A DNA stretch of 64,000 nucleotides, from positions 62,300,537-62,364,536 of the forward strand of contig OX345636.1 in assembly GCA_947044365.1 (NCBI GenBank). The letters are read 5' to 3'. Both the position numbers and the translations under genes were made by a program. Each line of letters begins with the position of its first letter. Within the stretch, counting starts at the first letter, position 1. Origin of the DNA: Petrosia ficiformis. Lineage: Eukaryota > Porifera > Demospongiae > Haplosclerida > Petrosiidae. The notes beneath the pieces were generated by a model that did no database searches, was not told the origin of the DNA, and worked only from the letters and a program-made list of their open reading frames with translations. Positions 9,446 through 22,543 of this stretch are shown here, in pieces.

Positions 9446-12057
9446 CAACTCAGCCAGCAAGTTCAAGAATGTAACCAGAATGTACGGCAAGTTCAGGAAG
9501 ATAATAATCGTTTACGCGAAACAGCACAAAGGAAAGCAGACACCATTCGGGAACAACAGGAACAAATTCATCACCTTTTAGATGAAGAGAAATCAAAACC
9601 TGTCGATGATGATAAATCACAAATTAGTGATAAAATATTAATAGTTCAAGAAGGTTAGTTGAGTATTACCATGCAGTAATATCAGTAATATCATTAATAT
9701 CAGTATTATCACTATTTTATATTAGAAAATGAGTCACTTCGGATGATGGTTGCTAGTAAGAATCCACAAGTTGTGGAACTACAGAGTATGTTAGAGATAG
9801 AGAGAGATCAGATGAAGCAACTGAAAGTAGAGATAGAGGAGTTTAAGAAGATTGAGGAATTGAGGATCTCCTCCTCACATGATTCAGAGGTTATCAAATA
9901 TCATAGAGATGCTGCAGTTCAGTTCAGTTACATGATACCAGTAACAGGTTAATAGTTAATAATAATTCCTATTAGTTACTAGTATTTATTATTATATTTA
10001 TCAGATCATCTTGATGGTGTACATGTGGCTGGAGAAACACTCTTCCTTATTCAAGGGGACAAACCCCAGTCCCTCAATTGGGAAGAATATGGTTTCAGAT
10101 TACATTTTCCACAAGGTACTATCTCTCCATCAGATACTTGTGAGGTGGTGGTCAAAGCTTTAGTGGGTGGTAAATTCCAGTTTCCAGAGGGTACAGAGCT
10201 CGTTAGTGCAGTATATGCTGTGGCATTTGCTAAAAAGCTTCTTGAACCTGTTGAAATGGAAATACAACATTGTGTCAACCTAACCAATAAAGAACAGGGG
10301 AAATATTTGAGCTTTGTTTCAACAGCTAAAACCCATCGACGTGATCCAAACAAGTTTGAGTTTGTCGAAGGAGGAGTGTTCTCTCCTGGTAAAAGATATG
10401 CCCGTATTCAACGAATACACTATTGTAAGAATGCAATAGTAGAAGATACCACACCTCCCCCACCTCCTCCTCCTCCTCCTCCTCCTCCTCCTTTTTCACA
10501 GGAAAATGAGTCATCAGGTGATGATGATGATAGTGTAAAGGATAAACCACAAGTGAAAGGTAATTCAGTAATGTATACTAATGTATTATCATCATCATTA
10601 TATTATTATTATAGGTACTCGAAGTTACACTGGTCAGATCTATTATGTGAGAACTGGTTTTAACAGGTGGTTAGCAAAGTTAATGATTATCAGAGATGTC
10701 AATGCATTTATGAAGGTATTATAATATAATTATAATCATTATTAATTATTATTATATTTCTAATAGTATGTTGAAGCTGAACATTCAATAGATGAAAAAG
10801 ATGAAATGATAAGATTTCAGTTCATAGATACTGTCAATGGATATATTGAACTAGATATGAATATACCACAAGAAAGATCAGTTAAAGGATGGACATTAGT
10901 TCCTCATAAGAGACCATTAAGAGTAATTAATCATGTGATACATGTATCTTTATATTATTATTATTATTATATAGCTTACTAAAAGAGATGCTGATCTATT
11001 TGGATCACAAGAGCTACCTATTCCTCCATCTTGTTTAATAACTGTATGGGGTAAAATAACTGATGATACTGAAGATCTCTTGAGTTATAGTGTTGGGCTG
11101 AATGGAATAGATTCTGAAACTAAGGAAATATGTATTAATCGTTTCCTAGACACCTCCAGTACTACAGGTATTATAATAATAACTGTGTAAATAAATAATC
11201 ATGTGATTCTATAATACAGCAGAAACTACAGGTGATGAAACACCTCAATCTATAAAGGTACCAGTGAATACTTCATCTAATACAGGTATGTATTGTATAA
11301 GGAATGGATGTGGGGGTATTTGTGTATTCCCTATTCTGTAATTAAAGTATATTACAACTGTTTATTTTACTGATGATAATAATTATGAGTTTATATAAGC
11401 ATGATAATAATCTGGAGTTTAACTATGATTACATCATTACAATATACCTCTATACACTCATGTGACTTGCCTGTTGATAGTGTAATTTGACTTATATCAA
11501 AGTTTGTATCGAAAGTAGAGGGATCTCTAATGTGGCTTTACAATTCAAATCTCCTGAATAGTGTGTATAGCTAGGTACAATAGTAACTATACATTATGAT
11601 GATTACAGCTCTTGTGGCACTTCATCACTCATAATCTCCTCTACAGATTCATTTAAAAGTTGTATTTATTTCCTAACAGGTAATAACCTGACTCAAGTTG
11701 ATCCTCATCTACTAGTAGAGTGTAGAGTGTATTAAACGAGTATTTGATCAAAACTATTCTTCTCTTGGCAGTCTATTTGAAGATTCCATAGATATTATAG
11801 CAAGTGAAATGTTACAAGCTGGTCTAATATCTCGTCATGTTGCTAAGAAACCAACATTTCATCTGTTAATTAACGACTTCACTTCTGAAATGATTTTTAT
11901 GAGAAAAGCTGATAAAATTATAAATCATATTATTAAATTCTTAAGAGTACTATTAGAAATGCAAGGTCCATTTGTATTTGCTGCTGAACATCTTAAAGAA
12001 GATATTCATGATATTATTAATAGTAGACTAGGTATTGAGTTAAATATTAATGTGTAA
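9446..12057 (+). CDS. ZU5-domain protein with coiled coil and helical C-terminus
   Basis: Exons read from splice sites and phase: 9446-9653, 9726-9946, 10005-10559, 10615-10715, 10767-10922, 10975-11167, 11220-11285, 11680-12057; 5' exons not found. The first two encode a Gln/Glu-rich coiled coil (QVQECNQNVRQVQEDNNRLR). The third carries a ZU5 domain (GFRLHFPQGTISPSDTCEVV, then GGVFSPGKRYARIQ), known in ankyrins, UNC5 and death-domain adaptors, followed by a proline run and acidic linker. The tail is helix-rich (IDIIASEMLQAGLISRHVAK) and could be a death-fold domain, but I cannot assign it. The last exon contains a 7-bp tandem duplication (TAGAGTG, 11716-11729) that shifts the frame unless an alternative acceptor at 11725 is used. 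Cytosolic signalling adaptor inferred. Confidence 0.8.
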
Positions 12058-13215
12058 TAATACAACATGTATTAACTATTAGTATTGTATAGTGTGTTAT
12101 TATGTTTGATGAGTAAAATATAAAGTTTCAGTTGTGGAATGATTTGTCATTTTAATTAACACAATTTGAGAAAGCTATCAGAAAGCAACTAGATGGAGTA
12201 AAGCATACACTAAATATATAATATATATAGCGATTTTTTTAGCTTGCATTAATAATTTTAGCCATAAATTTCAAAGCCATTCTTAAACTGTCTATATACC
12301 CCAGGAACCCAACTCGTGTTGATTAAATTCTTGTGGTTGTTAAATTAAGTACCATCACTATGCTACATTATTATTATTATTGAAGAGAAATTAATATTTA
12401 TAACATGCTTGTGTAATTATAATATTATTATTATACATAATATATATTATACATAATAATATATAATTAATAATTATTATGTATACTTATTATAAAATGA
12501 TTATTATACTGTAAGAATCACACTATTGTACAAATATTAATATAATGACATCACTAATGTTGAATATGTACTAGAAGATGAAAAAATGGCAAACAAGAGT
12601 TTGCAAGATGATGAGTATGATTTCTTGAACCTATATAAGATGGAGGATAGTGAAGAGCTTTGTTATAGTATATTATCATTATGACATTATTACGTCATAT
12701 ATATATACATAATTATATATATAAGTGTGCTTACCTTCATTTGTTCCTGATGTGTAACTAACCATTAAAACCTCTGAAAGAGCAAACACTCAACAAAGTA
12801 TGTACAATGTAATGAAAGGTCAGTCCTCAACAGTGAAGTCAACGGTCAACTGTTTCGTTAAAATATACTACGACCAGTATGTTATGCCATTCAGATGTTT
12901 ACTGAGAAAATGGATGTCGTCTGCAGTTGTCTCATTCGACTGTTTCTCGGCAATCATCGAAAAGGTCAAAAACGGTCAGCAATTACAGCAAACATATTAC
13001 TACTGCAACGATCCAGAAACTTCTCTGCGTTACTGGATGATGTAGAAATGTTCTTTACTTGTGCCTTTGCCTTTCTTTGTTGGGGAATAGGCTCAGAAAC
13101 AAAAGAGTACCCAAAAAATCTGACCTTTCTAATTAAAAATGTGTGGGCGGTAGTACTTTATTCGTATGGCAATATATAGAACACTCATATGTTTGGGTGG
13201 TGCGCTTAATATTTC
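12058..13215. other. Gap, AT-rich, no supported gene
   Basis: Contains palindromic AT-rich tracts (12410-12490) and two overlapping open frames at 12.8-13.18 kb without recognisable domains. Confidence 0.5.
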
Positions 13216-13640
13216 ACATTGGCTCGCTTAACTCGTCATATCAGCGTTTGAGGTGAGATACTAAATCATGTAGTCTAGACTATATATCTAGTAATAATTT
13301 GCCAAATTGTATATGTAAATCTTTACTTAGCAATATACCTCCCTTCTGCTTCTAGTTATCAACCACCTTTCTAGTAGAGCCTCAGATACACAGTGCTAAT
13401 TCAACAGTGCTCGCTCCTCTACCTGTATGGAGTTGAAACTGATAAGTGTTCTCAATGAAGAGTGCTAGCTCTGCTACTAGTCATAGTACCCTACAAGGTG
13501 AGATATTAAAGTTATGTATGTATTAACTGGACAATTGCTTCACCATTGTATTCCAGGAAAAAAAAGCATCTCTGTTTTGAAAATTTTGTTTAGTAGGTTG
13601 TTTTAAGTTATCTGTAACTAACACTCCTTTTAGGGGGCAT
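13216..13640 (+). repeat. Long direct repeat, copy A
   Basis: Shares ACTCGTCATATCAGCGTTTG, CCTCAGATACACAGTGCT, GAACAGTGCTAGCTCTGCTA-like and CTGTAACTAACAC blocks, in order, with 17725-18105. The ends are not TG...CA, so LTR status is not supported. No coding frame. Confidence 0.8.
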
Positions 13641-16600
13641 CTCAAAACTGAAGCTTGTACACTTAACGTCACAGTGACATTACTGCAAGACCCCCACCCC
13701 CCCCTCCTCTTAACATCATGAATAAATACTGCAGTGTATCATACTAACTTGTGCTTCTAATGTTTAGCATCACACGCACAACCCCACCCCCCACCCATTT
13801 AGCATCATATTCGTTATGTAAGTAATGTTGTAGTATTTTACTCGACCCTTCCTCCTTGATGTAAAGTGGCAGAAGTGACAGCCATACCAGAATAGTAAAT
13901 AAACTGTTACATATATTTGTGCATTTTAGCTAGTTTAAACTGTGGAGTTTGACAGTTTCAGATTTGCACACATACTCACCTCATACTTTCAATGCTAACA
14001 ACTTAGGTTGGCTAGTGTTAACTAAGTTGCTTGTGTTTGAGTAAACTACTTTAAAAGCCAGCATTTCCTAGTAGTAGTTTTTGCTAGTTGTAGTTTATTC
14101 TACAGGAAAGTTAGAAGCCTTATTTATCATTTTGTTTGTTCGTGGCCACTAAAAATGATAAATTACGTGGAGTACCAGCAATTCAACCTCCACAAAAATT
14201 AATACCCTTAAAGTCTGCATAGGTGTGAATTACATTATAGTACTTATTTTAAACATCATAGAGTACAGTACAGTACAGATTGTATAGTACAATGACTTGA
14301 GCATTATACAATGAAATTCTATTTAAATACAGATTAACTCCATAGTTCACAACTTTATGTCCAGTAACTCATGAGTTATCATCTCAGTTGGAAATATATG
14401 AGATCGTCAATGAAACCTGAAATAGGATAACAAACAGACACAATAATTATGTCAGTCTGGAGATTTTATTCCCATTGTTTGGTCCATATAATTGATAATT
14501 AGTAAATGGCTCTCTAATAATTATATACACATTTGTCTTGATTTATGTAACCCTCCAAAAACATACTATAACCCATGTTAATAATTTTGTAAAATTGTTG
14601 TGTGTGTTCTTTATTTCATCATAATTGTGTTGTAGTTGTTTGCTTAATGAGACAATAATTATTGATTACCAATACCATCATCTGAATCCTACAAAAACAG
14701 AAACTTCAAAAAATAATAAGTGTCATGCCTCCATCACAGTTCATAGAAAGAGCAGACTTTGAAGCATGTTAAAAATCATATCATTTGGTGTTTTTACCAA
14801 TTATAATTATAATACTAAAAATAGTATCTGGAAAATAAAATATATCTGTGCTGATTCTCACATTTGCCTATGATTTCTCCACAGTTCCCATCATAATTAT
14901 GCCTTTTAATATTACCATGGTTTTGTCTATGATATATCCTTATTTTAAAGAATATGCTTGAAGAACTCAATCAGGGCTCCAAAACAATTTTCTGCTATAG
15001 AATTACGTAGAAGCAAGGTATATAGTAATTCACCAGAATAATTTAAATTGCTGACAAATTTACGCAGATATCACAAGAGTTTCTATAGGGTTCAAAAATA
15101 TTTCATCATGATGACAGTTAGCATTTTTCCTCAAGCTTAAATTGTATGTGGAATTCATTTGCAGCTAGCTCCACCACACCCTCATAACACCCATGCTTCA
15201 CAATAATTATGAGCGAAAATCCAATAGATATATAATTGTCAATAGATATATAAAATTCAACATTTACAAACAATCATAATGAAACCACACAATAATAATT
15301 ATATAATTAATAAAGACAAAATACACAGTATACTTAATGACTAAACCATACCATACTCAATACATAATGTGTAAATATAAGAAATTCAACTTAATACGAT
15401 TAAAATATTACAAAATTCATGCATGATAACAGTAGGCAAGATTTTTAAAAGTAATACCAATTTTTTTAAAAGAAACTGTCATTACTTTCAGTTGTGTTTA
15501 CTTCAATAGTCTGAGAAATCATATATAGTAAAGCAAGTAACGGCACGAAAACAATGTTGTTTGATGTATATTCATGTACATAAAGTGCTGCAATAATTAT
15601 AATTGTAATTGTGCGTGTGTGTGTGCATGCGCATGGCTAACAATGTCCAAAAGTAAATACTTATAATATATACCTTCAAAACACAGGTTTTTATTCTATT
15701 TCTTGTCCACATCTTGTTTTTCTAGGAAATGTTTGACGTATCTCTTGCTAATTCCATGAACTAAAGCCCTTCTAACACATCAATGAAGTTTTGCAATGAT
15801 ACTCCACATTTCTCTTAGTTTATCTCTTCATGAGCACCATTTCTAGCTTCCTTTTAGTGGTGGTAACATTGCCTTCAAATGCAATCTCTTGGCATGAGTT
15901 ATCATCAACATTTACCTCCCAGGCAAAGTCATCCTAATAAGCTGATTTCTTGTATTCTTCTTGAAGACACAGAATCTTTCATTACAGTATCAATGTATCA
16001 TGTGTTTGGTCAAAAACAACACTAATTGGCAGAGGAAGTTTCATATTCTGATGAAGATTGAATGTTCATAATCCTCCTCTGTAGCTGTCATCCCTTGATT
16101 TGTAGCTTCTGGATATTGCATATGCAAACAGACGTCCACAGCGAGCTTTGAAATCAGATTTCGGAGGGTTTGTTGAATTATGTTTAGGATTATTTCTGGT
16201 TAATTCAGTGCTCCAACAACAATCAAAAAGTATTATATGAAAGCGATATTAAAGTGATGGTGAAATATCTGTCGAAATTTCAGAAACAATAGCATGTTCA
16301 ATATACACCATTTTCATGATTGTCTGCTTCATGAAAGTGTAATGGTAAGACATAAGCATGTCCATTATCATGATCAACACCACCATGAATAGCACACTAT
16401 AAACTTGCAGACAAGCTGATAGACAAATGTAGAAGCGACTTCCAACAATGACAAAAGCTCACTTGAGGTGAGAATAAACAGTAAGATGCAACTGTTGAAT
16501 ATATGGCAACCACATTTAAGAATCTTGTCATCATATTTTCTACATCATGCTGAACTCCTTCTTGACCTGATATTCCGATGATAAATGCTTCATCTTTAGC

Positions 16601-17710
16601 TTCAGAATTGTGCCACATAAAATTTGAAAAGGCTTATTATACTTCGCCTTTTCCTTTTGATTACCTTCCTTTTACAGGAAAATGAAATGAGTTCATGAAT
16701 GTAAGAAAGAAAAATTTACGGAAGAACCTTACCACAAATTATGATGCACTGAATAAAACATTGAGTTATTCATGAAGTGAATGTTTTACTATATATTATT
16801 TTTAATTGTTCCATTTACAGAAACAGGAGAGTGAAAAGACTATAGTGATACGTGGATTGAAGATCATAACATTTAATGACAATAATACAAAAATCCTGAC
16901 AGATTGAGCTATGCATACATAGTGTAAGCATGAATTATGTGCTAGACATAGTTTCCCATGAAAGAAAAACTGGTTTATTAACAGTGCTATTTACACATCA
17001 TGATGCATAAAGCATAAACTGAATGTTTGATAAACCTGCATGAAATAATATAGAATGCATTTTACATCATTATAATTTTATGTTAATTTGTTCACAGTGT
17101 AGCTATAATTGTCTTAATAAAAGGAAGGAACCAATATGGTGACAATGTTCTCAGGATTTCAAGTACTATTATTCAAGTATAAAATAAAAAAAAAAACAAG
17201 TAGAATTACATATTTCAAATAGATAATGGTATATCTTACAAAACACAGGAGATAGAGATTATATTTCCCTATCTATAGCTAGTAATGTATAAAGTACAAG
17301 TCTATGCCATTATCAAAAAATATAAATGTTAATTTCTGGCAGCATAAAAACTTTCACACAAATCATCAAATTGTTGTTCTAAGAGATAAATCTCAAATAC
17401 ATGAACAAATTATTCATCAATATAGTGTCATTTCTACAATACAATGAGAGATTTCACACTCTGACTGAGCCTGATTACTGCTGACTTGTACAATGTAACT
17501 AATTAACTATCATAAATTGACTGATACGATGTACTTTTAAATGATCCTCAATGGGGCTAAAGTAACAATAATCAACGCGGGGATGTTATCTAATTATAAT
17601 TATAATCACCTAATCATGTGGTGATATACGCATGCTCACTTATCTTACAAGTACTGATGTCCATTGTCCGTTAAAGTCAAGGCTCAGAAGCTAGCTGTTT
17701 TCTGCGGATA
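13641..17710. other. Long non-coding stretch between direct repeats
   Basis: AT-rich sequence with a C-rich patch (13690-13790), a GT tract (15606-15628) and no intact gene. Minus-strand fragments at 15.7-16.6 kb (for example DDFAWEVNVDDNSCQEIAFE and DEAFIIGISGQEGVQHDVEN) have coding character but change frame repeatedly, suggesting an unidentified pseudogene. Confidence 0.5.
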
Positions 17711-17711
17711 G

Positions 17712-18105
17712 TGTTGGTTCTCTCTACTCGTCATATCAGCGTTTGAAGTGAGATATTAAATCATGTATTTTAGACTAGCTAATTCTATCTGGTAATAATT
17801 TGACAAATTGTATATATAAATCCTTAATTAGCAATATACCTCCTTTCTGTTTCTAGTTATCAACTACCTTTGTAGTAGAGCCTCAGATACACAGTGCTTA
17901 TTGAGCAGTGCTTGCTCCTCTACCTGTATGGTGTTAAAACTAAGAAATGTTCTCAATGAACAGTGCTAGCTCTGCTACTAGTCATAGTAGCCGATATTAA
18001 AGCTATGTATTGCTTCACCTATATTACAGGAAAAAAGCGTGTCTGTTTTGAAATCTTTTGTTTAGTAGTGTTGCTTTAGTTACCTGTAACTAACACCACT
18101 TTTAA
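17712..18105 (+). repeat. Long direct repeat, copy B
   Basis: Second copy of the 13.2-kb repeat, same orientation, diverged by substitutions and small indels. Confidence 0.8.
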
Positions 18106-18234
18106 TAAGGTATTAATTAAACTATAAATAAATGCAATATCTGTTGATCAACAATAGACACTTAGTTACATGTACATGCAAATATATAGTGATTGCATGA
18201 TATACCTGTACTTGTCAAATTACGTGTATGTTAC

Positions 18235-18685
18235 TGTAATTACTGTACATGTACATGTACATAGGGTTGGGCATTACTGGCAATTTTTATATCAATTATT
18301 ACATGTAACATTTATCACGATATAACTAAATATCCACTAAACATGATCCACAATTGGTCACACCAACAAACATTTCAAACTTTGCCTGAAACTAGTTCAG
18401 ACTACTACATGTATCTGTAAAACTAAACACTGCACTATTTCAGTTGACAATAAGCTCAAACCTATGTATTTCGATATTTCAGTATGCATCAGTTTGTGAT
18501 TTCATACTGTGATGTAGGAATGAATATCGTAGTACATCAGTATATTACCCAGCACTACATGTACATAATATATTGCATCAATCCGTATACAAGTGAATAT
18601 GTTACACATGTACATGTACATAGTATATTGTATCAATCCATACTAGTGAATATGTTACTATACTTACTATACATGTACATGTATA
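18235..18685. repeat. ACATGT-rich palindromic tract
   Basis: Repeated ACATGTACATGTACAT hexamers and a recurring block (GTACATAGTATATTGTATCAATCC) occur three times. The short frames across it are repeat artefacts. Confidence 0.7.
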
Positions 18686-18842
18686 TAGTATTTTGTATAA
18701 ATCCTCATAAGAAGCCATTATAAACACTCAAGCTGTTGCTTAATTAGTAAGTAAGAATTGTTATTAAAAGGTCTTCTCTATTAGTATTGAGGATGTTAAC
18801 ATGTACATATACACATATATATATATATGTATATATATATGT

Positions 18843-19640
18843 TCAGCGCAATGTAGGAATTTGCGCAAACTGAAAGTCCACAGAATGTGTGCCAATCTAA
18901 TTGTGCAAACATTTGAACCAAAAGTATTATTACAACAACCACAAATACCTCCCTTGTATTAATAATTTTTTATTGCTGCACAGACTAAAAACTGAGTACA
19001 ACACAAAATAAAAACTTATATAGTTTTTTTTTTAAAAGGAATTATTATGCACAACTGATAAAAAAGAAAAGTAAAATAGACAGTCATTTGTAACAAGTTT
19101 GGACAAGTAAATAGTTTCTTATTTTTAAACTACAGATTTCTTCATTGTGTTTTCTTAAAATACACCTCACCATATTTCTTGCAATGTCAACAACAGAAAC
19201 TTCCCTTGTTTTCAAAATATTAGTTTATTGCCGTTGCCAAGCAGCAAAAAAAAACCAGCTATGTGCCAGGTATGCAAAGACTGGTTCACAGTTCTTGTGA
19301 AGAAATCTGTAGTTTAGTTGTGTTGTATCATTGGTGTTCTTAATAGTGAGTTTTGCTTTTTCCATACAACATTCATTCATCAGGACTTCAATGGTATATA
19401 TAGCTACTTATGAGACAGTATATTTAATTTTCTGAACATCAAAAGCTATCTTCAGAACAATGTATATTAAGGAGGCATTGTGGTTTAACAGTTTGGACAA
19501 TTATTATTGCACAATCTGAGGATTGCGCAATTAGTATTGCGTAATCTGCAGATTGCGTTCCAATCTGCAGATTGGTATGCATTCTGTGGATTCTCAGTTT
19601 GCGCAATGCGATCGGCAGATTGGGCAACTTCCCAGATTTC
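18843..19640. mobile_element. Non-autonomous TIR element of about 0.8 kb
   Basis: GCGCAAACTGAAAGTCCACA at about 18863 is matched in inverted orientation by TGTGGATTCTCAGTTTGCGC at about 19584. The flanking CCAATCT and GCGCAATG blocks are also inverted. Inside the right arm are three copies of the palindrome AATCTGCAGATT or close variants. No transposase coding. Family not determined. Confidence 0.6.
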
Positions 19641-19955
19641 GTGGAACATATACATGCATGTACAATGTACAGTATGGAGCAAATAAAACTCAAAGAAGCA
19701 TGAGGTGTGTTGTACGCAAGTCAACTTCTTGTGTACATGAGTGTCATAGGCATGAAAGGATCAGTGACCGAAGAAACTTGTGCACCGAGTCATCAAGCCC
19801 TGTTCTGTTATTTTGGAAGGAAATCTTTTTAAGTAAGCTCGAAAATGAAGGAGTGGAAGCAGAGACTTTCGTCAAGGATGTTATTTGAATCCTACTATTT
19901 TGAATTAAAAAAACATATTTCCAACTTGTATCATTTTACTCTTCCCTCATTTTAC

Positions 19956-20206
19956 CTGATCTTTCATGATCCCTGTCAATGGAGTGATCACCACAACAAT
20001 TGAGCCTTCTGTTTGATTCATCAAATCAAACGCCAATGGTAAACAATATAACACAGGCTTTTTCCGTATCCAGTAGTTAAAACAGCAAATACTTTGTTAT
20101 CTTCCAAAAAATTTACAACTACTTCTTTTTGCTTGGGTTTAAGTTTTGTAAAACCCATTGTATTAGCAGCAGTGTTGTCTAGTTCTCCTAGTCGTGATGA
20201 ATCCAT
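19956..20206 (-). pseudogene. RecQ-like helicase N-terminal fragment
   Basis: From ATG at 20206 the minus strand reads MDSSRLGELDNTAANTMGFT, then LKPKQKEVVVNFLEDNKVFA, and TTGYGKSLCY, a Walker A box of the RecQ/DEAD superfamily 2 type (the usual P before TG is T). About 1 bp is out of frame near 20040; past it the other frame gives PLAFDLMNQTEG and IVVVITPLTGIMKDQ, the next RecQ motif, ending at a GTAAAA donor (19956). Motifs II-VI are absent. RecQ helicases unwind DNA in the nucleus; this copy is broken and truncated. Confidence 0.75.
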
Positions 20207-20339
20207 GATTGTAGTCATGCAATTTCTAGTACCACTTGAAAACTGCAATCTGATTAAGCTGCAAAATATTTGCAGCGTGTACGAGTGAATGATGCTGGTG
20301 ATTCCAGACCACTTCCTCGTATGCAAAGTGGGCGCCACC

Positions 20340-20600
20340 GCCAGACTATCACGGTTACTGTATCCAGACTTGAGAAGACTCCTGAGGACAGCTACACAAA
20401 TCTAAACATAACTAATGCCATATCATGACAATCGCTAGAAAAGCATTGCATCAAATCAAATACAATAGAGGTAGTCCTGGCTACAACATCGAGCACTGAG
20501 CATTCTTGTTAAGAAAGTTACTTTCTAGCTCCACCTACTTCAGGTCATGTTCTGTGCACGTGATTTGCACACGTGTAGATATAAGCATGACGAAGGAAGA
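20340..20600 (+). repeat. Repeat shared, inverted, with 44230-44500
   Basis: CTTGAGAAGACTC, ATGACAATCGCTAG, GCTACAACATCGAG and TCATGTTCTGTGCACGTGA-type blocks recur in reverse orientation at 44.2-44.5 kb. A short frame is conserved between them (MTIARKALHQIKYN here, MTIASKALHKSKQN there). Confidence 0.7.
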
Positions 20601-20949
20601 CGCTCAGGAGAATGCTTTAGTCCCAAAAGCAATGCCCACATTTACACTAACCTGTATAACTTCATCATTTCAATTAGCACAAACATTTAACCTGCTTTGC
20701 CAGTAGATATCAAAAGCCGAAGGAAAGCAGCAAGACGAGTGTTTGATTACACTTGTACAATGTAGGGTGTTCAGTGACAATTCCCACATTTGGCGTCTTT
20801 AGTAGTTCGAACATTGTGAACTGGCTAGCTGTATCTCGGTGACCTTTTTTGTTTTTGTTTTTCTAAGTGTACGTGGCTAGGCATTGCGTATGTTTCTTTC
20901 TTGTAGTGTCTTCTGTCAAGCTGCTCTTCATTGTGATGAGAGCATGCCA

Positions 20950-21085
20950 TAGGGTCATACATTTAATTCCTGAAGCATGACAAAACCACATTATATATAT
21001 ATTATATATATAATATATGTGTACCAACTAAAGTCAAGTTTTCATTACACTCCCAGACTAGTGCTCAGCAATCATCCCATTGTTT
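20950..21085. repeat. Uninterrupted copy of the 8.4-9.2-kb repeat
   Basis: Matches both flanks of the foldback cluster at 8425-9180, with only a TA-rich tract between. Confidence 0.65.
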
Positions 21086-21295
21086 TATTTAAGTGCATTA
21101 TCAACAATAATTGTTAGGATTGTTTCAAATCTTTTTTCATTAAACAAGTATATACATGATAAAATGAAAGCCTATCAAAAAAACTATTAAGAGAAACAAA
21201 AAGGAATTAAACTGCTAAACTTAATCACTACGTTTACTTGGTTAATGAAGTTCATTTTGCATTCTTGATATAGCATGCTCATTTTTTTCCTTAAT

Positions 21296-21775
21296 TCATC
21301 GAGGAAAAACTTGGATTTGAGCAGTTACTGATTGCCCAGTCAATGAAACATTTACTACTTCAACCCCAAACTTTGGTGGTAGACCAGGGTTCACTCGAGT
21401 AGCTGTACAAACTGGACTTTGACTTGGGATGAAACTGAACGCAGTGAGAAAAGTTTCACCTTGGATTATTATTTCAAACAAACCAGCCACATAGACATTG
21501 GCATCAGCCTGTTTATAAATAATGTACGGATTTGATTTTCTATATAATATAACATACCTCAACGGTGCCAAGTCCTGGAGGAATTTCTGAAGGTCTGTGT
21601 GTATATCTATCATGTGCATACAAATACTCCATAGTTATAACAGCAGTGGAAAAGTTTTCAATTATACAACGAAACACTATATATGAATATAAAAATGGAA
21701 TTTCAAAAATAGGTAAATAATGTATGGAAAAAAACTTACCCCACTTTGACATATTTCTTAAAGTCTGCTGTTTGT
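21296..21775 (-). CDS. 3' end of an unknown spliced gene
   Basis: Three minus-strand exons join in phase: about 21768-21739 (QTLRNMSKW, donor GTAAGT), about 21688-21559 (VFRCIIENFSTAVITMEYLY...PPGLGTVE, donor GTATGT), and about 21508-21296 (DANVYVAGLFEIIIQGETFL...QVFPR, stop). The last exon looks beta-rich, like part of an extracellular or adhesion domain, but I recognise no family. Upstream exons were not found, so this may be a gene fragment. Splice sites and codon phase are intact. Confidence 0.45.
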
Positions 21776-21879
21776 AAGACTGAGAGGTATATTATTTAAT
21801 CCGAAAAATCTCTTCAATTATCTGCAAATTTTGAAGCTCATGGGATGTCATTATATACCATCTGAGTAACAGAAAATAA

Positions 21880-22110
21880 GGATGTTTCAAATGGATAATA
21901 CATGTGTACTTTCTATTAAAAACATAATAAACACATTTATAATGGGAAGTAAAACCAACCTAATGGATAATAGATGTAAACATGTTTATAACAGTAATTT
22001 TAACTTTCAATTAGAAACATAATAAACATGTTTATAACGGAAAAGAAGAACAATTGTATGTTTCTAATGGATAGTACATGTGTACTTTCAATTAGAGACA
22101 TAATGAACAT
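21880..22110. repeat. Tandem repeat, about 60-bp units
   Basis: Three to four imperfect units containing AATTAGAAACATAATAAACA and GTTTATAA(C/T)GG blocks precede the foldback at 22112. Confidence 0.75.
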
Positions 22111-22111
22111 G

Positions 22112-22252
22112 TTTATAATGGAGAGATAATCGATTAATAATAATATTATCGATTATTCGAAACATCACCATTGGCTTCCTAGAGATGTCTCCACGAAGCC
22201 AATGATGATGTTTCGAATAGTCGATAATATAATATTTATCTCTCCATTATAA
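22112..22252. repeat. Foldback with 60-bp arms
   Basis: TTTATAATGGAGAGATAA...TATTCGAAACATCA and CCATTGGCTTC are mirrored by GAAGCCAATG, TGATGTTTCGAATA and TTATCTCTCCATTATAAA around a loop CTAGAGATGTCTCCAC. Confidence 0.85.
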
Positions 22253-22543
22253 ACATTATCCCTTTTTTCAATTAAGTAATGAAGTTCATTATTAACTGAA
22301 TAGTGGTTACTACTCCCTTAGCATATTAAATGGCGACAAACAATGTATTTGATATAAAAATATGTGAAAACATACAAACTTATTCAGCTTATATTATGAG
22401 GTCTATATTTCAATGAGAAGAAATGTTACTTCAATCTTACATTGGGAAGAGGACTTACAGATGCTCAATGATGACTTGATCATTAAAATTTCACAAGGTC
22501 TCATGCATATATACATTAGCACATTCATAATATAGCCTATTAA

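Noticed and set aside
10326..10550. Minus-strand ORF with poly-Glu run
   Set aside because: Antisense of the proline run in the ZU5 exon.
12597..12690. Rab-like start MANKSLQDDEYDFL
   Set aside because: Only a few residues recall Rab N-termini; the P-loop does not follow and the frame ends quickly.
13216..18105. LTR pair of an intact retrotransposon
   Set aside because: No TG...CA ends, target duplication, or gag/pol sequence between the copies.
18484..18723. 79-codon ORF rich in His and Tyr
   Set aside because: Lies in the ACATGT repeat tract.
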